Position numbers and translations under genes: made by a program. From Deltaproteobacteria bacterium (GTDB lineage Bacteria > Desulfobacterota > Desulfuromonadia > Desulfuromonadales > BM103): a DNA stretch of 32,986 bases. Positions 8,407-18,473 of this stretch are shown here, piece after piece; position 1 is the first letter of the stretch; each line of letters opens with the position of its first letter. The DNA lies in contig JAFDBS010000165.1 in NCBI GenBank assembly GCA_019313185.1, forward strand, positions 1 to 32,986, given 5' to 3'. The notes under the pieces were generated by a model. It ran no database searches, had not been told where the DNA came from, and saw nothing but the letters and a program-made list of their open reading frames with translations.

Positions 8407-10291
8407 AACACTCCTCAATCAAATCTGTTACCTTGTGGCAGCAATCAGTATTGCACCTGTTTTGGGTTTTTTGGATTTTGCTTTCGTTCTGCTTGCGATG
8501 GGTGCAACTGTCCTCGGCGCCTGGTTTGATTATAAAGAGCTGCATCCGATTCCAGGCTGGGGAACGTCCTTGGTGGCCTTGGCTGTGATTGTCAATTACA
8601 GCCTTCAGTTTTCGCAGGAGGACATTGCGACCCCATTGGTCCATGTTTTGATCAGCTTGTTGGGCATCCGCATGGTCTCAACCAAAAAAGGCCGCGATTA
8701 TCTGCAAATTTTTGTATTGGGCGTTTTTATCCTTGCAGGCTCATCTTTGCTCAGCTTGAATGTTGAATACATTATTTACTTGGTTCTCATGGTCTTCTCC
8801 ATCACCGTTGGCCTTGTGCTCCTCTGTGTCTTCGAAACAGATTCAGGGCTTGCATTCTCTTCAAGTCAGCTCCTTAAACTATTACGGGTTGCCATTGTCT
8901 TACCCACTGGTTCTCTTGTGCTGATGGCACTGTTGTTTTTTATTCTCCCACGCACCAGTCACCCACTCTGGAATTTTTTGAACCCGACTAACAAAGCGAC
9001 AAGTGGGTTGACCGAGGCTGTCAAACCTGGCGCTTTTGCAAAAATTTCAACGGGAAACCAACTTGCGTTTCGAGCTGAGTCTCCTGAACTTGCCCCGGAA
9101 GATCTCTATTGGAGAGCATTGGTTTTAAATCGCCCTGAAAGAGAGGAGTGGATACGTGTTACCCCTCCACCTGAGATTTCGCATGTTGTTGATAAATCTC
9201 CTTCACTACAATTGCAGATTTTCCCGACTTCTCGCAACGACAAGTATCTGATCACTCTTGATCGGACAACAGCCTTGCATGGTGTGCAACATAAAAAAAG
9301 CAGTGATCACGTATATGAAACCAGGCGGAAACAAAGCCAGCGGCATAGCTATCAAATCGACTCCAAGTTGGGCGCACCGTTAACTGTTATTGGACAAGTT
9401 GACCATGAATTCTATAAAGCTTTGCCGGAATTCACCTCCGTACGCGTTCAAAGCATTGCACAAAATATTTCTGTTTTACCGGACACTGACACAAAACTCG
9501 AGGCTTTGGCTGACTTCTTTCGTAAACAGTCTTTGCGATATGCAGAAACAGATTTACCGAGTGGTCCAAATGTGATCGAAGAATTTCTTTTTGAAAAACG
9601 CCAAGGCTATTGTGAATTCTTTGCTTCAGCATACGTTACTTTGGCCAGGCTGGCCGGAATTCCGGCGCGGCTGGTTGGGGGCTATTATGGTGGCGAATAT
9701 AACCCGCTGGGAAGCTACTACTTAGTAACTGAAGACAAAGCCCATGTCTGGGCAGAGGTCTTAGACAACGAGAACCGCTGGCACCGAGTTGATCCAAGCC
9801 TTTGGGCCACCAATGCCGCTAGCACTTTGGGAGCAAGCCGGTTGAACCGGCTAAGTATGCTCCAAAAAATTACCGACAGCCTGAATTACTATTGGATACA
9901 AGCGATTGTCGTGTTTGACTTCAGTCGCCAGATCACTATGTTTCAAGAGTCTGTAAAAACAATTGGATCCTTATCGAAGCCAAGTGTCCCAACTGGCTAT
10001 TTCTGGTGGAGCCTTGGTGGCGTGGGAACGTGTCTGCTTATTGTAATCAGCCGCCATCAGCGACGTTTGAGCCGAGAAGCAAAACTATTGCGAAAATTCC
10101 AAAAGCGTGTCGCTCGCCGTTATGGTTCCACGATACTCAACGAAACAACCGGCCTCTCCGAATTGGCTGAAAACGTCGACAGCCCTCACTGCCGTGAATT
10201 CGCCCGGATTTATCAACAGGCTGTATTTACCGATCGCGCCTTGCGCTCCACTGAATGGAAGATTTTGAACTCTTTGCTTAAGAAGGTTTAG
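8393..10291 (+). CDS. DUF3488/transglutaminase-like membrane protein (TgpA-like)
   Basis: Multiple N-terminal TM helices; transglutaminase core GYCEFFASAYVTLARLAGIPARLVGGYYGGE...HVWAEVLDNENRWHRVDPS. Confidence 0.93.
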   Translation: MVKTKTLLNQICYLVAAISIAPVLGFLDFAFVLLAMGATVLGAWFDYKELHPIPGWGTSLVALAVIVNYSLQFSQEDIATPLVHVLISLLGIRMVSTKKGRDYLQIFVLGVFILAGSSLLSLNVEYIIYLVLMVFSITVGLVLLCVFETDSGLAFSSSQLLKLLRVAIVLPTGSLVLMALLFFILPRTSHPLWNFLNPTNKATSGLTEAVKPGAFAKISTGNQLAFRAESPELAPEDLYWRALVLNRPEREEWIRVTPPPEISHVVDKSPSLQLQIFPTSRNDKYLITLDRTTALHGVQHKKSSDHVYETRRKQSQRHSYQIDSKLGAPLTVIGQVDHEFYKALPEFTSVRVQSIAQNISVLPDTDTKLEALADFFRKQSLRYAETDLPSGPNVIEEFLFEKRQGYCEFFASAYVTLARLAGIPARLVGGYYGGEYNPLGSYYLVTEDKAHVWAEVLDNENRWHRVDPSLWATNAASTLGASRLNRLSMLQKITDSLNYYWIQAIVVFDFSRQITMFQESVKTIGSLSKPSVPTGYFWWSLGGVGTCLLIVISRHQRRLSREAKLLRKFQKRVARRYGSTILNETTGLSELAENVDSPHCREFARIYQQAVFTDRALRSTEWKILNSLLKKV

Positions 10292-11573
10292 CGGTTCTGG
10301 GCGGACGCCTTCTGCGGGAACGAGGTCTTCTTCTAGGCTGTTGGGTTTTTTGCGACGCATTCGCCTCTTTGCCGCTCTGCCTCTGTTGGTCAAGGGCCTG
10401 CTGCCAACACATGGCAAGCGTCATACTTTCACCATTGGCTTTGAGCCATGCACGGTAGAGTTCAAGAACCCTCGGCGTCATCGGATGCCTGAGCAATCTC
10501 CGTTCCCCCCGGCGACCCAGCCCCCTCGCCATGCGGTAACACCCCACCAAAAGCTCTTTCGCCTGATGTCTCAATCCATGAGAAATCCGATAATAACTAC
10601 AGTAGGCGGTGAGCAGCAAACTGGCCATTTGCAAGACTTCACTTATTGGCAATTCTGCAGATACCGGGCAATTACGCCAAAATCGGTTGAGGAACAAGCT
10701 CGCTATGATTTCCGCCTCGTCAATTTGATCGTTTGCCAAAGCCTTTTGGTCCAAAATCTCCAGCAACGCAAAGGTCGCCTCGTCACTTTCATACCCTGCC
10801 ATCATTGGGCCGATCAGCCCCATTGCCTGTGCCCGGCGTAAAACTGCACTGCCGACACCGTTCCGGAAAAGACCCAAGATTTCTTCTCTTATCCGCGCCG
10901 GTGCTGCATCAGCCATTAAAGGGGCTCGCGCGTAGATCGCCTCGCGCGCTTCCTCATCAAGCGAGAAACCGAGGCGAACATTAAACTCAAGAGCGCGCAA
11001 CATTCGAACTGGATCTTCGGTGAAACGAAGCAAAGGGTCACCAATGACTCTCAGCCGGCGTGCTTTTAGGTCAGCTAAACCGCCAACGTGATCAATCACT
11101 TCAAAGTTGGCAATATTATAGAACAACGCATTGACCGTAAAATCTCTCCGGAAAGCATCTTCGCGAGGAGTCCCAAATAGGTTTTGCACAAAAAAAGCGT
11201 GCTCTCCACGGTCTTCGGGCAACTCCTCCGGGCCGGGCTGGCGGCGAAATGTCGCAACCTCAACAACTTGATTGTTGCCAAACCGGATGTGGGCGAGCCG
11301 AAAACGACGGCCGACCAGAAAACAATTGCGAAACAGTTTTTTGACCTCTTGCGGGGTTGCATTTGTTCCCACATCAAAGTCTTTCGGAGTGCGCCCAAGC
11401 AAAAGGTCTCTGACGCAACCTCCAACCAGATAAGCCTGATAGCCTTGACGGTGTAAACGATAAAGGACTTTCAAGGCCTGGGCGTCAATCTGTTTTCGCG
11501 AGATGCCGTGCTCGGACCGTGGTAATATTACCGGCTCGGCATCGTCCTTGATGTTATGGTTAGGTTCTGGCAT
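10278..11573 (-). CDS. pcnB: Poly(A) polymerase / CCA-adding-type nucleotidyltransferase (PcnB-like)
   Basis: AYLVGGCVRDLLLGRTPKDFDVGTNATPQEVKKLFRNCFLVGRRFRLAHI, RRDFTVNALFYNI, RFTEDPVRMLRALEFNVRLGF; Arg-rich C-terminal tail. Confidence 0.94.
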   Translation of the reverse strand: MPEPNHNIKDDAEPVILPRSEHGISRKQIDAQALKVLYRLHRQGYQAYLVGGCVRDLLLGRTPKDFDVGTNATPQEVKKLFRNCFLVGRRFRLAHIRFGNNQVVEVATFRRQPGPEELPEDRGEHAFFVQNLFGTPREDAFRRDFTVNALFYNIANFEVIDHVGGLADLKARRLRVIGDPLLRFTEDPVRMLRALEFNVRLGFSLDEEAREAIYARAPLMADAAPARIREEILGLFRNGVGSAVLRRAQAMGLIGPMMAGYESDEATFALLEILDQKALANDQIDEAEIIASLFLNRFWRNCPVSAELPISEVLQMASLLLTAYCSYYRISHGLRHQAKELLVGCYRMARGLGRRGERRLLRHPMTPRVLELYRAWLKANGESMTLAMCWQQALDQQRQSGKEANASQKTQQPRRRPRSRRRRPPRTAKPS

Positions 11574-11602
11574 GATATCGGCGGCTATAAGCTGGACATG
11601 GA

Positions 11603-11630
11603 TTGACAGTTATCAATTAGCTTGTATAGC
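11603..11630 (+). promoter_or_regulatory. Candidate sigma70-type promoter toward miaA
   Basis: TTGACA at 11603-11608, 16-nt spacer, TATAGC at 11625-11630. Confidence 0.45.
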
Positions 11631-11721
11631 AGATTCTTCGACCAGTGGGAAGTAGCCGTTACGGGTTGTCCGATATCGAGCTGTTTATGCCATAAACGAA
11701 ACCTTTTGCTGGTGATTAAAA

Positions 11722-12651
11722 GTGAATGCACTGACGCCGAACTTGTTGGTTCTGCTCGGCCCTACGGCTTCCGGGAAAACCCGCTTAGCTGTTGATGCTG
11801 CTCGAAACCTGAATGGAGAGATACTTTCTGCAGACTCCCGCCAAGTCTACCGAGGACTTGATATAGGCAGCGGTAAAGACTTAGCAGAGTATGGATCGGT
11901 GCCATATCATCTGATCGATATTGCCGAGCCAGGGGACAACTTCAACCTTTTTACATTTCTTCAAGCCTTTACAACGGCTTACGAAGGTATCCGCCAACGG
12001 AACCGCCTGCCGATACTCGCTGGAGGGACGGGGCTTTACTTGGACGCCGTGCTGCGAGGGTACTCTCTTACAGAAGCTCCACAGAACCTGCCACTAAGAA
12101 AACAATTGGCTTCGACATCACTCCCTGATCTGCAGAAACGACTCATCACCCTCCGCCCCAAACAACACAATACCACTGACCTAAGCGACCCGGATCGCTT
12201 GATCCGGGCAATTGAAATTGCCCTTGCAGAGGAGAGTCAGTCAGCTAAGACGTTGTCTTTGCCAAAACTTCAGCCAATTGTTTTCGGCCTAAAGTGGCCA
12301 CGCAACCAATTACGACATCGCATTACCAAGCGTCTTCAAGAACGTCTTGCTCACGGCATGATAGAGGAAGTAGAATCGCTTCACAGGCGAGGGGTCTCCT
12401 GGGCCACTCTCGAAGGCTTTGGGCTCGAATATCGTTTCGTCGCCCAATACCTTCAACTGCATTTCAACCGAAACGATTTGATGCAGAAACTAAACAGTGC
12501 CATTTTTCAATTTGCGAAACGTCAGGAGACATGGTTTCGGCGTATGGAACGCCAAGGGGTAACCATACACTGGCTTGAGGCTCAGAAATCGCCGTTACAA
12601 GAACTTCTCCAGCTATGGCTAAAAATGAACGATGGCTGTTGCGCCCCATAA
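11722..12651 (+). CDS. miaA: tRNA dimethylallyltransferase
   Basis: LLVLLGPTASGKTRLAVDAA, GEILSADSRQVYRGLDIGSGKD, YHLIDI, LPILAGGTGLYLDAVLRG. GTG start. Confidence 0.95.
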   Translation: MNALTPNLLVLLGPTASGKTRLAVDAARNLNGEILSADSRQVYRGLDIGSGKDLAEYGSVPYHLIDIAEPGDNFNLFTFLQAFTTAYEGIRQRNRLPILAGGTGLYLDAVLRGYSLTEAPQNLPLRKQLASTSLPDLQKRLITLRPKQHNTTDLSDPDRLIRAIEIALAEESQSAKTLSLPKLQPIVFGLKWPRNQLRHRITKRLQERLAHGMIEEVESLHRRGVSWATLEGFGLEYRFVAQYLQLHFNRNDLMQKLNSAIFQFAKRQETWFRRMERQGVTIHWLEAQKSPLQELLQLWLKMNDGCCAP

Positions 12652-13897
12652 AGTCAAAGAGTACCTTACGAAGCGATCCTTTTCCGGCCCTTGGCAACTT
12701 GCTGGGCAGCGGCGAGGGGGGTTTTATGGTGCGATTGTAATCCCATCTCTTGCCGAAGGAGACAGCCTGTTCAAAACCCTGGACAGCCTCCGACAGAATC
12801 CCCCAGAGATCAAAAACCGCTTTCTGACCGTAGTTGTTGTCAATGCCCATTCAAAAACTCCTTGCTCAGATTTTGCACAGAATCATGCTGACCTGAACCG
12901 TTTATCACAGCAGGATCAAGCGACACTGCCACTTGCCTGGGTCGATGCAACCTCTCCCGGGGTCACATTAGCCGATAAATTTGGCGGCGTCGGCCTGGCA
13001 AGAAAGATCGGCATGGACCTCGCTCTTGGTCGGCTTGACTGGAGTGTTCAACCGATACTGATTTCATTGGACGCTGACACCTTGGTTGATACAAACTATT
13101 TGACCTGCCTTGCGAATCATTTTAAAAGCCACCAGAGCGGCGGCGCTGTTCTTGCCTATCGTCACCAAAGCGCAGAGAATCAAGAGCTGCAATTGGCGAT
13201 CGATACGTATGAACTGTTCCTGCGAAGTTATGTGTTGGGATTGTCTCTTGCAAAATCCCCCTATGCTTTTGCAACAATTGGTAGCGCCATGGCCTGCAAG
13301 GCCATGGCCTATGTTCAATGTGGTGGGATGAGCACCCGAAAAGCCGCTGAAGATTTTTACTTTTTGGACAAACTGAGCAAAACTTCTGGGATTTCGATGT
13401 GTTATGGTACGATCGTTGCCCCTTCACCACGGCCATCAGGGCGCGTGCCGTTTGGCACAGGACAAAGCGTTGCCAACCAATTGCTTGATCGCGACCAGCC
13501 TTTTGTTTTTTACCCATCGAGCCCGTTCAAGATCCTTGGTGCCTGGCTCTCGGCGGTATCTCGGCATGTTGAAGATAATGCAGAGTCAATTTTTGCCGAA
13601 GCACTGACTATTGCTCCAGAGTTGGCCAGGTTTTTACAACAAGCAGGCTGGCAAAAAACGTGGACCAACTTGTGCCGCAATCATGCTCAACTTGACAAGC
13701 GCCTCCATGCCTTTCACTGCTGGTTTGACAGCTTGAAAACGTTGCGTTTGATCCACCATCTCTGCGCCACGGTCCACCCAAAAGCAGAAGCCGAATTGGC
13801 TTTACCGGACTTATTTAAATGGGCAAAGCTGGCCTGTCCTCAGGGCATTGCTGCCAAGCTTGCAGTTCTCCGGCATTCGCAACAAGTTTATAAGTGA
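12632..13897 (+). CDS. Glycosyltransferase family 2-like protein
   Basis: AIVIPSLAEGDSLFKTLDSL, ISLDADTLVDTNYL, CKAMAYVQCGGMSTRKAAEDFYFLDKL. Overlaps the miaA 3' end by 20 nt. Confidence 0.75.
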   Translation: MAVAPHKVKEYLTKRSFSGPWQLAGQRRGGFYGAIVIPSLAEGDSLFKTLDSLRQNPPEIKNRFLTVVVVNAHSKTPCSDFAQNHADLNRLSQQDQATLPLAWVDATSPGVTLADKFGGVGLARKIGMDLALGRLDWSVQPILISLDADTLVDTNYLTCLANHFKSHQSGGAVLAYRHQSAENQELQLAIDTYELFLRSYVLGLSLAKSPYAFATIGSAMACKAMAYVQCGGMSTRKAAEDFYFLDKLSKTSGISMCYGTIVAPSPRPSGRVPFGTGQSVANQLLDRDQPFVFYPSSPFKILGAWLSAVSRHVEDNAESIFAEALTIAPELARFLQQAGWQKTWTNLCRNHAQLDKRLHAFHCWFDSLKTLRLIHHLCATVHPKAEAELALPDLFKWAKLACPQGIAAKLAVLRHSQQVYK

Positions 13898-13974
13898 AAA
13901 TTTCCAACCATGCACATTCTATGTTAAAATTTGAAAACATTGTTTCGCTTGCGATGTGTACTTCAGGGGTAATT

Positions 13975-14361
13975 ATGACTGAGAATAATGTTTCTGAAAC
14001 TCCGGGAACCCAACAAAGCCAGCGCAGCGATTTGAGATCGCCACTGATTGTTGAAAAAATTCCCTGCGAAGATTCAAAAAAAACTTTTTTTGGTTATGCA
14101 AAAAACCTTAGCAGCGGGGGGTTGTTTATCTCGACAGTAAATCCACGACGCCCCGGTGAACGATTCACAATAGAACTGACCCTGCCTACACCGGAAAAGC
14201 CAACTATTCAATCCGCCTGTGAAGTCGTGTGGTGTCGGCATTATGAGCGCAAACAACCGTATGAACCCGGAATGGGGCTAAAATTTTGTGGGCTGTCTAT
14301 GGAAAATCAGGCGGAAATTGAACGTTGGGTCAAGCAACAGTCTACATCTTCGACCGAATAA
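13975..14361 (+). CDS. PilZ domain protein
   Basis: QRSDLRSPLIVEKI...YAKNLSSGGLFISTVNPRRPGERFTIELTLP...VWCRHYERKQPYEPGMGLKFCGLS. The ORF opens at 13894; ATG at 13975 is likely. Confidence 0.85.
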   Translation: MTENNVSETPGTQQSQRSDLRSPLIVEKIPCEDSKKTFFGYAKNLSSGGLFISTVNPRRPGERFTIELTLPTPEKPTIQSACEVVWCRHYERKQPYEPGMGLKFCGLSMENQAEIERWVKQQSTSSTE

Positions 14362-14387
14362 TTTCTGCCTTCAATGCATTTGTCGAA

Positions 14388-14417
14388 TTGACAGCTGTTC
14401 CCAGGCAGTGTTATTTA
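14388..14417 (+). promoter_or_regulatory. Candidate sigma70-type promoter for the ferritin-like gene
   Basis: TTGACA (14388-14393), 18-nt spacer, TATTTA (14412-14417). Confidence 0.35.
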
Positions 14418-14474
14418 TACGTTCCTTAATCGACTACCAATAAGCATTCGATATATTGTGCCAAGGAGAAACTT

Positions 14475-14972
14475 ATGACCCAGGAATTCAGCATGAAAGA
14501 GGCCATCAAGTTGGCGATCCAAACAGAAAAGGACGTCATGGACTTTTACAACAAAGCCGCCTCAATGACAAAAAACCAGCGAGGCAAGAAAGTCTTTGAA
14601 CAACTGGCCAAAGAAGAACGTGAGCATGCCAGCCACTTTTTCAAGATTTACCCAGGAGACGACTTGGGATCTTTTGAGGAATTCATGCAGCAGCCAGCAC
14701 GCATCGATCATGCTTTACTCAAGCAGCTCGAAAAGGCGTTAAACGAAAATATTCATGAACGTAAAGCGATGGAGCTGGCGATGCAAGAAGAAGAGGACTT
14801 GGTCAAGCGCCTTCGTCAAACGGCTTCACATATTGTCGATCCGATGGTGCGCACTGTGTTCGAGCGAATGGCCGAGGAAACTGAAAATCATTTTGCCATC
14901 ATTGAATCTGAATATGCCCACATGATGGGCATGGTCCATGAGACGGATATCGATACTTATGTGCGCGAATAA
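14475..14972 (+). CDS. Ferritin-like (rubrerythrin-domain) diiron protein
   Basis: AIQTEKDVMDFYNKAASMTKNQRGKKVFEQLAKEEREHASHFFKIY ... MAEETENHFAIIESEYAHM: duplicated E...ExxH-type helices; preceded by AAGGAG. Confidence 0.87.
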   Translation: MTQEFSMKEAIKLAIQTEKDVMDFYNKAASMTKNQRGKKVFEQLAKEEREHASHFFKIYPGDDLGSFEEFMQQPARIDHALLKQLEKALNENIHERKAMELAMQEEEDLVKRLRQTASHIVDPMVRTVFERMAEETENHFAIIESEYAHMMGMVHETDIDTYVRE

Positions 14973-15291
14973 AAAGAACCTGCTGTTGGTTTGTGTTGTC
15001 ACTTTGCTTTTGATGTGGCCAGCTTTAGCCTTGGCTGAGGCTTCTGGTGCGGTCCATGACCCACATCAGATGTTCAACAACGATGACTTTCAGGAAACGC
15101 TCGAGGCACGGTGCATAATTTGCCACCCCCGTGACCGTATTGACCAGGCGATGGAAGAGGGTGAAGACCTGGATGCACTTTTACAGCGCATGATCGAGCG
15201 AGGTGCGATTGTTAACGAGCGGGACAAAAGTGTTCTCGGCACCTTCTGGGGATCACCCATCACCGGCGACCAGCACCCTGGCAGTCAATAA
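14959..15291 (+). CDS. Exported small mono-heme c-type cytochrome-like protein
   Basis: Signal peptide NKKNLLLVCVVTLLLMWPALALAEA; heme-binding CIICH; later LLQRMIERGAIVNERDKSVLGTFW with a possible Met ligand. Overlaps the upstream gene by 14 nt. Confidence 0.75.
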   Translation: MCANKKNLLLVCVVTLLLMWPALALAEASGAVHDPHQMFNNDDFQETLEARCIICHPRDRIDQAMEEGEDLDALLQRMIERGAIVNERDKSVLGTFWGSPITGDQHPGSQ

Positions 15292-15311
15292 ATTTTTAAA
15301 TCTTCTGACAT

Positions 15312-15355
15312 CCCCAAAAGACCGGCTTGCTTGCCGGTCTTTTGGGGTTTTTGTC
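15312..15355 (+). terminator. Strong rho-independent terminator
   Basis: CCCCAAAAGACCGGC-TTGCTT-GCCGGTCTTTTGGGG (15-bp perfect stem, 15312-15347), then TTTTTG. Confidence 0.92.
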
Positions 15356-15364
15356 ATGCGACGA

Positions 15365-16237
15365 TCAAGGTTGCCAAATATTCAGCAGGGCATCACTCAT
15401 CTCCGCTGGACTATCTGCCACACTGACCCCACATTCTCGCAAAAATGCCTTTTTGCTCACGGCGTCGCCCTTCCCTCCTGAGATTATGGCTCCAGCGTGA
15501 CCCATTCTTTTTCCAGCAGGAGCTGTTGCCCCGGCGATAAATGCCGCAACGGGTTTGCTCATGTGATGTTTGACAAACTCGGCGGCCTGTTCTTCCGCAT
15601 CGCCACCGATTTCTCCAATCATAATCACTGCTTTTGTCAACGGATCAGCTTCAAACATTTTCAGGCAGTCCAGGAAGTCGGTGCCATTCACGGGGTCTCC
15701 GCCAATCCCAACACATGTCGTTTGACCGATGCCGCGGCTCGTCAACTGCCAAACCGCCTCGTACGTTAAGGTTCCGGACCGAGAAACAATTCCAACTGGT
15801 CCCGGTTTGTGAATATAACCGGGCATAATGCCGATTTTACATTGATTAGGAGTAATGACACCTGGGCAATTTGGGCCAATAAGTCGACTTGGCTTATCTT
15901 TCATAAACTCGACAACCTTGACCATGTCCAGGACTGGTACGCCCTCAGTGATACAGATCACCAATTCAATTCCGGCATCCACTGCCTCGACAATTGCATC
16001 CGCTGCACCAACCGGTGGCACATAAATAACTGAGGCATTCGCCCCGGTCTCTTTAGCCGCATCCTCCACCGTATTAAACACTGGAAAACCATCTATAAGA
16101 CTGCCGCCCTTGCCTGGTGTGACACCTCCAACCATCTGTGTGCCATAATCACGACATTGTTGGGCATGGAATAGTCCTGTGGCACCGGTAATCCCCTGGG
16201 TGATAACCTTGGTATTGCTATCGACCATGATACTCAT
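15365..16237 (-). CDS. sucD: Succinyl-CoA synthetase alpha subunit
   Basis: [75 protein letters not shown]. Confidence 0.96.
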   Translation of the reverse strand: MSIMVDSNTKVITQGITGATGLFHAQQCRDYGTQMVGGVTPGKGGSLIDGFPVFNTVEDAAKETGANASVIYVPPVGAADAIVEAVDAGIELVICITEGVPVLDMVKVVEFMKDKPSRLIGPNCPGVITPNQCKIGIMPGYIHKPGPVGIVSRSGTLTYEAVWQLTSRGIGQTTCVGIGGDPVNGTDFLDCLKMFEADPLTKAVIMIGEIGGDAEEQAAEFVKHHMSKPVAAFIAGATAPAGKRMGHAGAIISGGKGDAVSKKAFLRECGVSVADSPAEMSDALLNIWQP

Positions 16238-16250
16238 CTGTCAGATCTCC

Positions 16251-17414
16251 TTAACCTTGAACAGCCTTGACTATCTTCTCTGCCGCATCGGCCATGCCAT
16301 CTGCGGCAATAATGTTCAGCCCAGATTCAGCCAACATTTGTTTGCCTTTTTTAACATTTGTCCCCTCGAGTCGCACAACCAGTGGGACGTCTACACCAAT
16401 TTGTTTTGCGGCTTTGATTACGCCTGTGGCAATCACATCACATTTCATGATGCCCCCGAAGATATTGACCAAAATCCCCTGAACCTTTTCGTCGGACAGG
16501 ATAATCTTGAAGGCCTCAGTCACTCTCTCAATGGTGGCCCCCCCTCCGACATCGAGAAAATTCGCTGGTTCTCCACCGTAGTGCTTGATGATATCCATTG
16601 TGGCCATGGCCAATCCAGCACCGTTGACCAAACAGCCAATATTGCCATCCAAAGCGATGTAGGACAGGTCGTATTGTGAGGCCTCTATCTCGTTCGGGTC
16701 TTCTTCATCATAGTCGCGTAAATCACGGATTCGCAAATGTCGAAACAGAGCGTTATCGTCAAAATTAAGCTTGGCATCGAGACAAAGCAAGGTGCCTTCT
16801 TGTGTCAACACCAGGGGGTTGACCTCCAAGAGCGTGCAATCCGCTTCAACAAAGACCTTATAGAGGTTTGAAAAGAGCGTGACCGCTTGCTTGACCTGGA
16901 CTATGTCAAACCCAAGCTTAAAAGCGATTTTGCGTGACTGAAAAGCTGTCATTCCAAGTGTCGGATCGACAGCTTCGAAGAAAATTTTTTCAGGCGTTTT
17001 GGCCGCAACCTCCTCAATATCCACCCCACCTTCAGCAGAGGCCATGAAGGTGACCTGATTGGTGGCACGGTCGATCAGTATCGACAAATAAAATTCTTTG
17101 TCGATACTGCACCCTTTTTCAATCAGCACTCGTTTTACATTTTTGCCTTCTGGACCGGTTTGCGGAGTGACTAACGTCATGCCAAACATTTCTCGGGCGT
17201 ATTGCTTTACCTCATCAGCTGTTTTGGCGATTTTGATCCCACCGCCTTTGCCGCGGCCACCGGCATGAATCTGCGCTTTCACCGCGTAAGGACCTTCACC
17301 AAGTCTCTTGGCCCAGTCTCGAGCAGAATTGCTGTTGTAGACAACGTGCCCTTCAGGCACAGGGACACCAAAATTACGCAAGATGGCTTTGGCCTGGTAC
17401 TCATGGATGTTCAT
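16251..17414 (-). CDS. sucC: Succinyl-CoA synthetase beta subunit
   Basis: [78 protein letters not shown]. The ORF extends to 17645; ATG at 17414 matches the family N-terminus. Confidence 0.96.
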   Translation of the reverse strand: MNIHEYQAKAILRNFGVPVPEGHVVYNSNSARDWAKRLGEGPYAVKAQIHAGGRGKGGGIKIAKTADEVKQYAREMFGMTLVTPQTGPEGKNVKRVLIEKGCSIDKEFYLSILIDRATNQVTFMASAEGGVDIEEVAAKTPEKIFFEAVDPTLGMTAFQSRKIAFKLGFDIVQVKQAVTLFSNLYKVFVEADCTLLEVNPLVLTQEGTLLCLDAKLNFDDNALFRHLRIRDLRDYDEEDPNEIEASQYDLSYIALDGNIGCLVNGAGLAMATMDIIKHYGGEPANFLDVGGGATIERVTEAFKIILSDEKVQGILVNIFGGIMKCDVIATGVIKAAKQIGVDVPLVVRLEGTNVKKGKQMLAESGLNIIAADGMADAAEKIVKAVQG

Positions 17415-17533
17415 TGTGAGGCCTCCGGGAATCACGGTGCGAAATGAGACAGAAGATAACCTGTCATGAATTACGAAACGGCGAAACTCTGTGACGATAA
17501 GTTTAACAAAGTTTCTTTTCTTTACACTTGCCA

Positions 17534-17549
17534 GACCGAATGGTCGGTC
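17534..17549. promoter_or_regulatory. Candidate TetR-family-like operator upstream of sucC
   Basis: GACCGA-ATGG-TCGGTC inverted repeat about 120 nt upstream of the sucC start. Confidence 0.4.
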
Positions 17550-17645
17550 AGAGCTGCGGACACCGTTTACATCGGTCCAAATGAAACTGCCTGACATTTG
17601 GTCTGGCGTCCAACACGCCCTGTGGTTGCTGATGAAGAAGAGCAA

Positions 17646-18473
17646 CTAGCGGTTATGACTGTGATGATGAGGCTTGTCAGGGTGTGGCACAATGAGGGGT
17701 TTTTGCGCAGGATTGTCGATGGTTTTGGGAGAGCAGTTTGGACAATTTTGCATAGCAAAGGGTTTCTCCAGGCAGCATCGATCCAACAAGGACTCGTCGC
17801 GAAAGATCTCTAACGTCGGTCCATCGGCCATGACCTGGCCCTCATGCAAAACTATGGTGCGTTCACATAATTCCATAACCATGTCAAGGTCGTGCGAGGT
17901 GATGATCCGAGTATGATGAAACGCTCTTAGCATAGCCATCAGTTGGCGCCGAGCGCAAGGGTCTAAACCGCTTGTCGGCTCATCAAGAATTAAAATTTCA
18001 GGAAGCATCGAAAGAACTGAAGCGATTGCAACACGTTTCTTTTCGCCTCCAGAGAGGTGATAAGGAGGCCTGTCTGTGAGGTTTTGAGCGCCGACGCGGT
18101 CCAGCGCATCCTTCACCCGTCTCTCAACTTCCGATTTCGGAAGTCCCATATTCATCGGTCCGAACGCGACATCATCAAAAACAGTCGGCATAAAAAGCTG
18201 ATCGTCTGGGTCCTGGAAAACCATTCCGACCGTTCGTCTCACATCAACCAAGTTTTTTTTGGAGACAGTGAGGTCCCCTACAACAACTTCCCCAGAGGTC
18301 GCTCCCAAATAGCCATTCAGGTGGAGAAGCAACGTGGATTTGCCGGCGCCGTTGGCACCAATGATGGCAACCGATTCACCGTGATGAACTCGAAAAGAGA
18401 CATCCTTCAGGGCGGTGGTCCCGTCGGGATAGATATGGTGTAAATGTCTTGCTTCCACAATGTGGTGACTCAA
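17646..18473 (-). CDS. ECF-type Ni/Co transporter ATP-binding protein (CbiO/NikO)
   Basis: IIGANGAGKSTLLLHLNGYL, VGMVFQDPDDQLFMPTVFDDVAFGPMNMGL, LSGGEKKRVAIASVLSMLPEILILDEPTSGLD; His-rich C-terminus HPDKPHHHSHNR. Confidence 0.93.
   Translation of the reverse strand: MSHHIVEARHLHHIYPDGTTALKDVSFRVHHGESVAIIGANGAGKSTLLLHLNGYLGATSGEVVVGDLTVSKKNLVDVRRTVGMVFQDPDDQLFMPTVFDDVAFGPMNMGLPKSEVERRVKDALDRVGAQNLTDRPPYHLSGGEKKRVAIASVLSMLPEILILDEPTSGLDPCARRQLMAMLRAFHHTRIITSHDLDMVMELCERTIVLHEGQVMADGPTLEIFRDESLLDRCCLEKPFAMQNCPNCSPKTIDNPAQKPLIVPHPDKPHHHSHNR

Noticed and set aside
10341-10984. Plus-strand ORFs 10341-10841 and 10733-10984
   Set aside because: Antisense to pcnB, Pro/Arg-rich low-quality translations, no RBS or family match.
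15497-16679. Plus-strand ORFs opposite sucD and sucC (for example 15497-15769, 16179-16679)
   Set aside because: Shadow ORFs of highly conserved genes with no domain-like sequence.
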